DNA of 64,000 bases from Pseudomonas sp. N3-W. GTDB taxonomy: Bacteria; Pseudomonadota; Gammaproteobacteria; Pseudomonadales; Pseudomonadaceae. The stretch spans positions 926,001 through 990,000 of the forward strand of contig NZ_CP103965.1 in the NCBI RefSeq assembly GCF_024970185.1, in the 5' to 3' direction. The notes below the pieces were generated by a model that was given only the letters and a program-made list of their open reading frames with translations, was not told where the DNA came from and ran no database searches. The position numbers and the translations under genes were made by a program. Shown one piece after another: positions 63,713 to 64,000 of this stretch; position 1 is the first letter of the stretch, and each line of letters starts with the position of its first letter.

Positions 63713-64000
63713 TTAAACGTAGTACGACTTCAGCGGCGGGAAGCCGTTGAATTCAACCGCGCTGTAGCTGGTGGTGTAGGCACCGGTCGACAACCAGTAC
63801 AAACGATCACCAATCGCCAGATTCAGTGGCAGGCCGTACTTGTAGTTTTCGTACATGATGTCAGCGCTGTCGCAGGTCGGGCCGGCGATGACGACTTCTT
63901 CCATCTCGCCTTTTTTCTCGGTCCAGATCGGGAACTTGATGGCTTCGTCCATGGTTTCGATCAGGCCGGAGAACTTGCCCACGTCCGTGTACACCCAACG
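63713..64000 (-). CDS. speC: Ornithine decarboxylase (group IV, speC/ODC type), C-terminal part
   Basis: The last 95 codons plus stop of a gene continuing past the right edge. The visible part is the C-terminal beta domain of PLP-dependent ornithine/diaminopimelate-type decarboxylases: VYTDVGKFSGLIETMDEAIK, VIAGPTCDSADIMYE (the Cys and Asp that complete the partner active site), then GDRLYWLSTGAYTTSYSAVE and FNGFPPLKSYYV. It makes putrescine from ornithine. The frame is open through the edge. The match to speC in P. aeruginosa is from memory. Confidence 0.9.
   Translation of the reverse strand, partial: RWVYTDVGKFSGLIETMDEAIKFPIWTEKKGEMEEVVIAGPTCDSADIMYENYKYGLPLNLAIGDRLYWLSTGAYTTSYSAVEFNGFPPLKSYYV

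Overview
The window looks like the chromosome of a Pseudomonas, most likely of the fluorescens group. The base composition is GC-rich. The long run from the lactate operon to pnp keeps the gene order I remember from the P. aeruginosa chromosome (smpB, ratA, rnfH, bamE, fur, recN, grpE-dnaK-dnaJ, dapB, carA-carB-greA, yhbY, rlmE-ftsH-folP-glmM, tpiA-secG, tRNA-Leu, tRNA-fMet, rimP-nusA-infB-rbfA-truB-rpsO-pnp). The second half joins blocks that lie elsewhere in P. aeruginosa (nadC/ampDE, fruRBKA, piuBAC, speC). Extragenic palindromes of the REP/REPIN type (GTGGGAGCGAGC and GTGGCGAGGGAGCTTGCTCCCGC classes) also point to the fluorescens group. Species assignment is inference from memory; no database search was run.

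Region 1 (1-6.3 kb) is a lactate module. A divergent GntR/FCD regulator (lldR) faces lldP, then lldE-lldF-lldG and a truncated D-lactate dehydrogenase gene. A near-perfect palindrome in the divergent promoter is the likely operator. The FMN enzyme LldD is not present; the three-subunit iron-sulphur enzyme LldEFG takes its place.

Region 2 (6.4-38.7 kb) is almost entirely housekeeping: trans-translation (smpB), outer-membrane assembly (bamE), iron control (fur), repair (recN), heat-shock chaperones with two clear sigma-32 promoters, lysine and carbamoyl-phosphate synthesis, rRNA methylation, membrane proteolysis, folate, cell-wall sugar, glycolysis, secretion, three tRNAs and the transcription/translation operon. 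Its most interesting non-coding parts are the carA leader, with a terminator hairpin inside a short leader reading frame, and the metY-rimP gap, with three successive hairpins.

Region 3 (38.7-49.4 kb) is mixed: a secreted repetitive coiled-coil protein, a small acidic protein, nadC, a DUF1631 protein, ampD-ampE for murein recycling, a chemoreceptor, a small zinc-ribbon membrane protein and tatD. Region 4 (48.4-55.3 kb) is the fructose phosphotransferase system, with fruR divergent from fruB-fruK-fruA and a Cra/FruR operator between them. Region 5 (55.4-64 kb) holds a Tat-exported PhoD-like phosphatase and a siderophore-uptake cluster (piuB, piuA, piuC plus a Sel1-repeat protein). It ends in the truncated 3' part of an ornithine decarboxylase gene.

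I saw no insertion sequence, prophage, CRISPR array, toxin-antitoxin pair or obvious genomic island. Nothing here is clearly a new system. The best leads are regulatory leaders, a few unassigned small proteins and the REPIN pairs.
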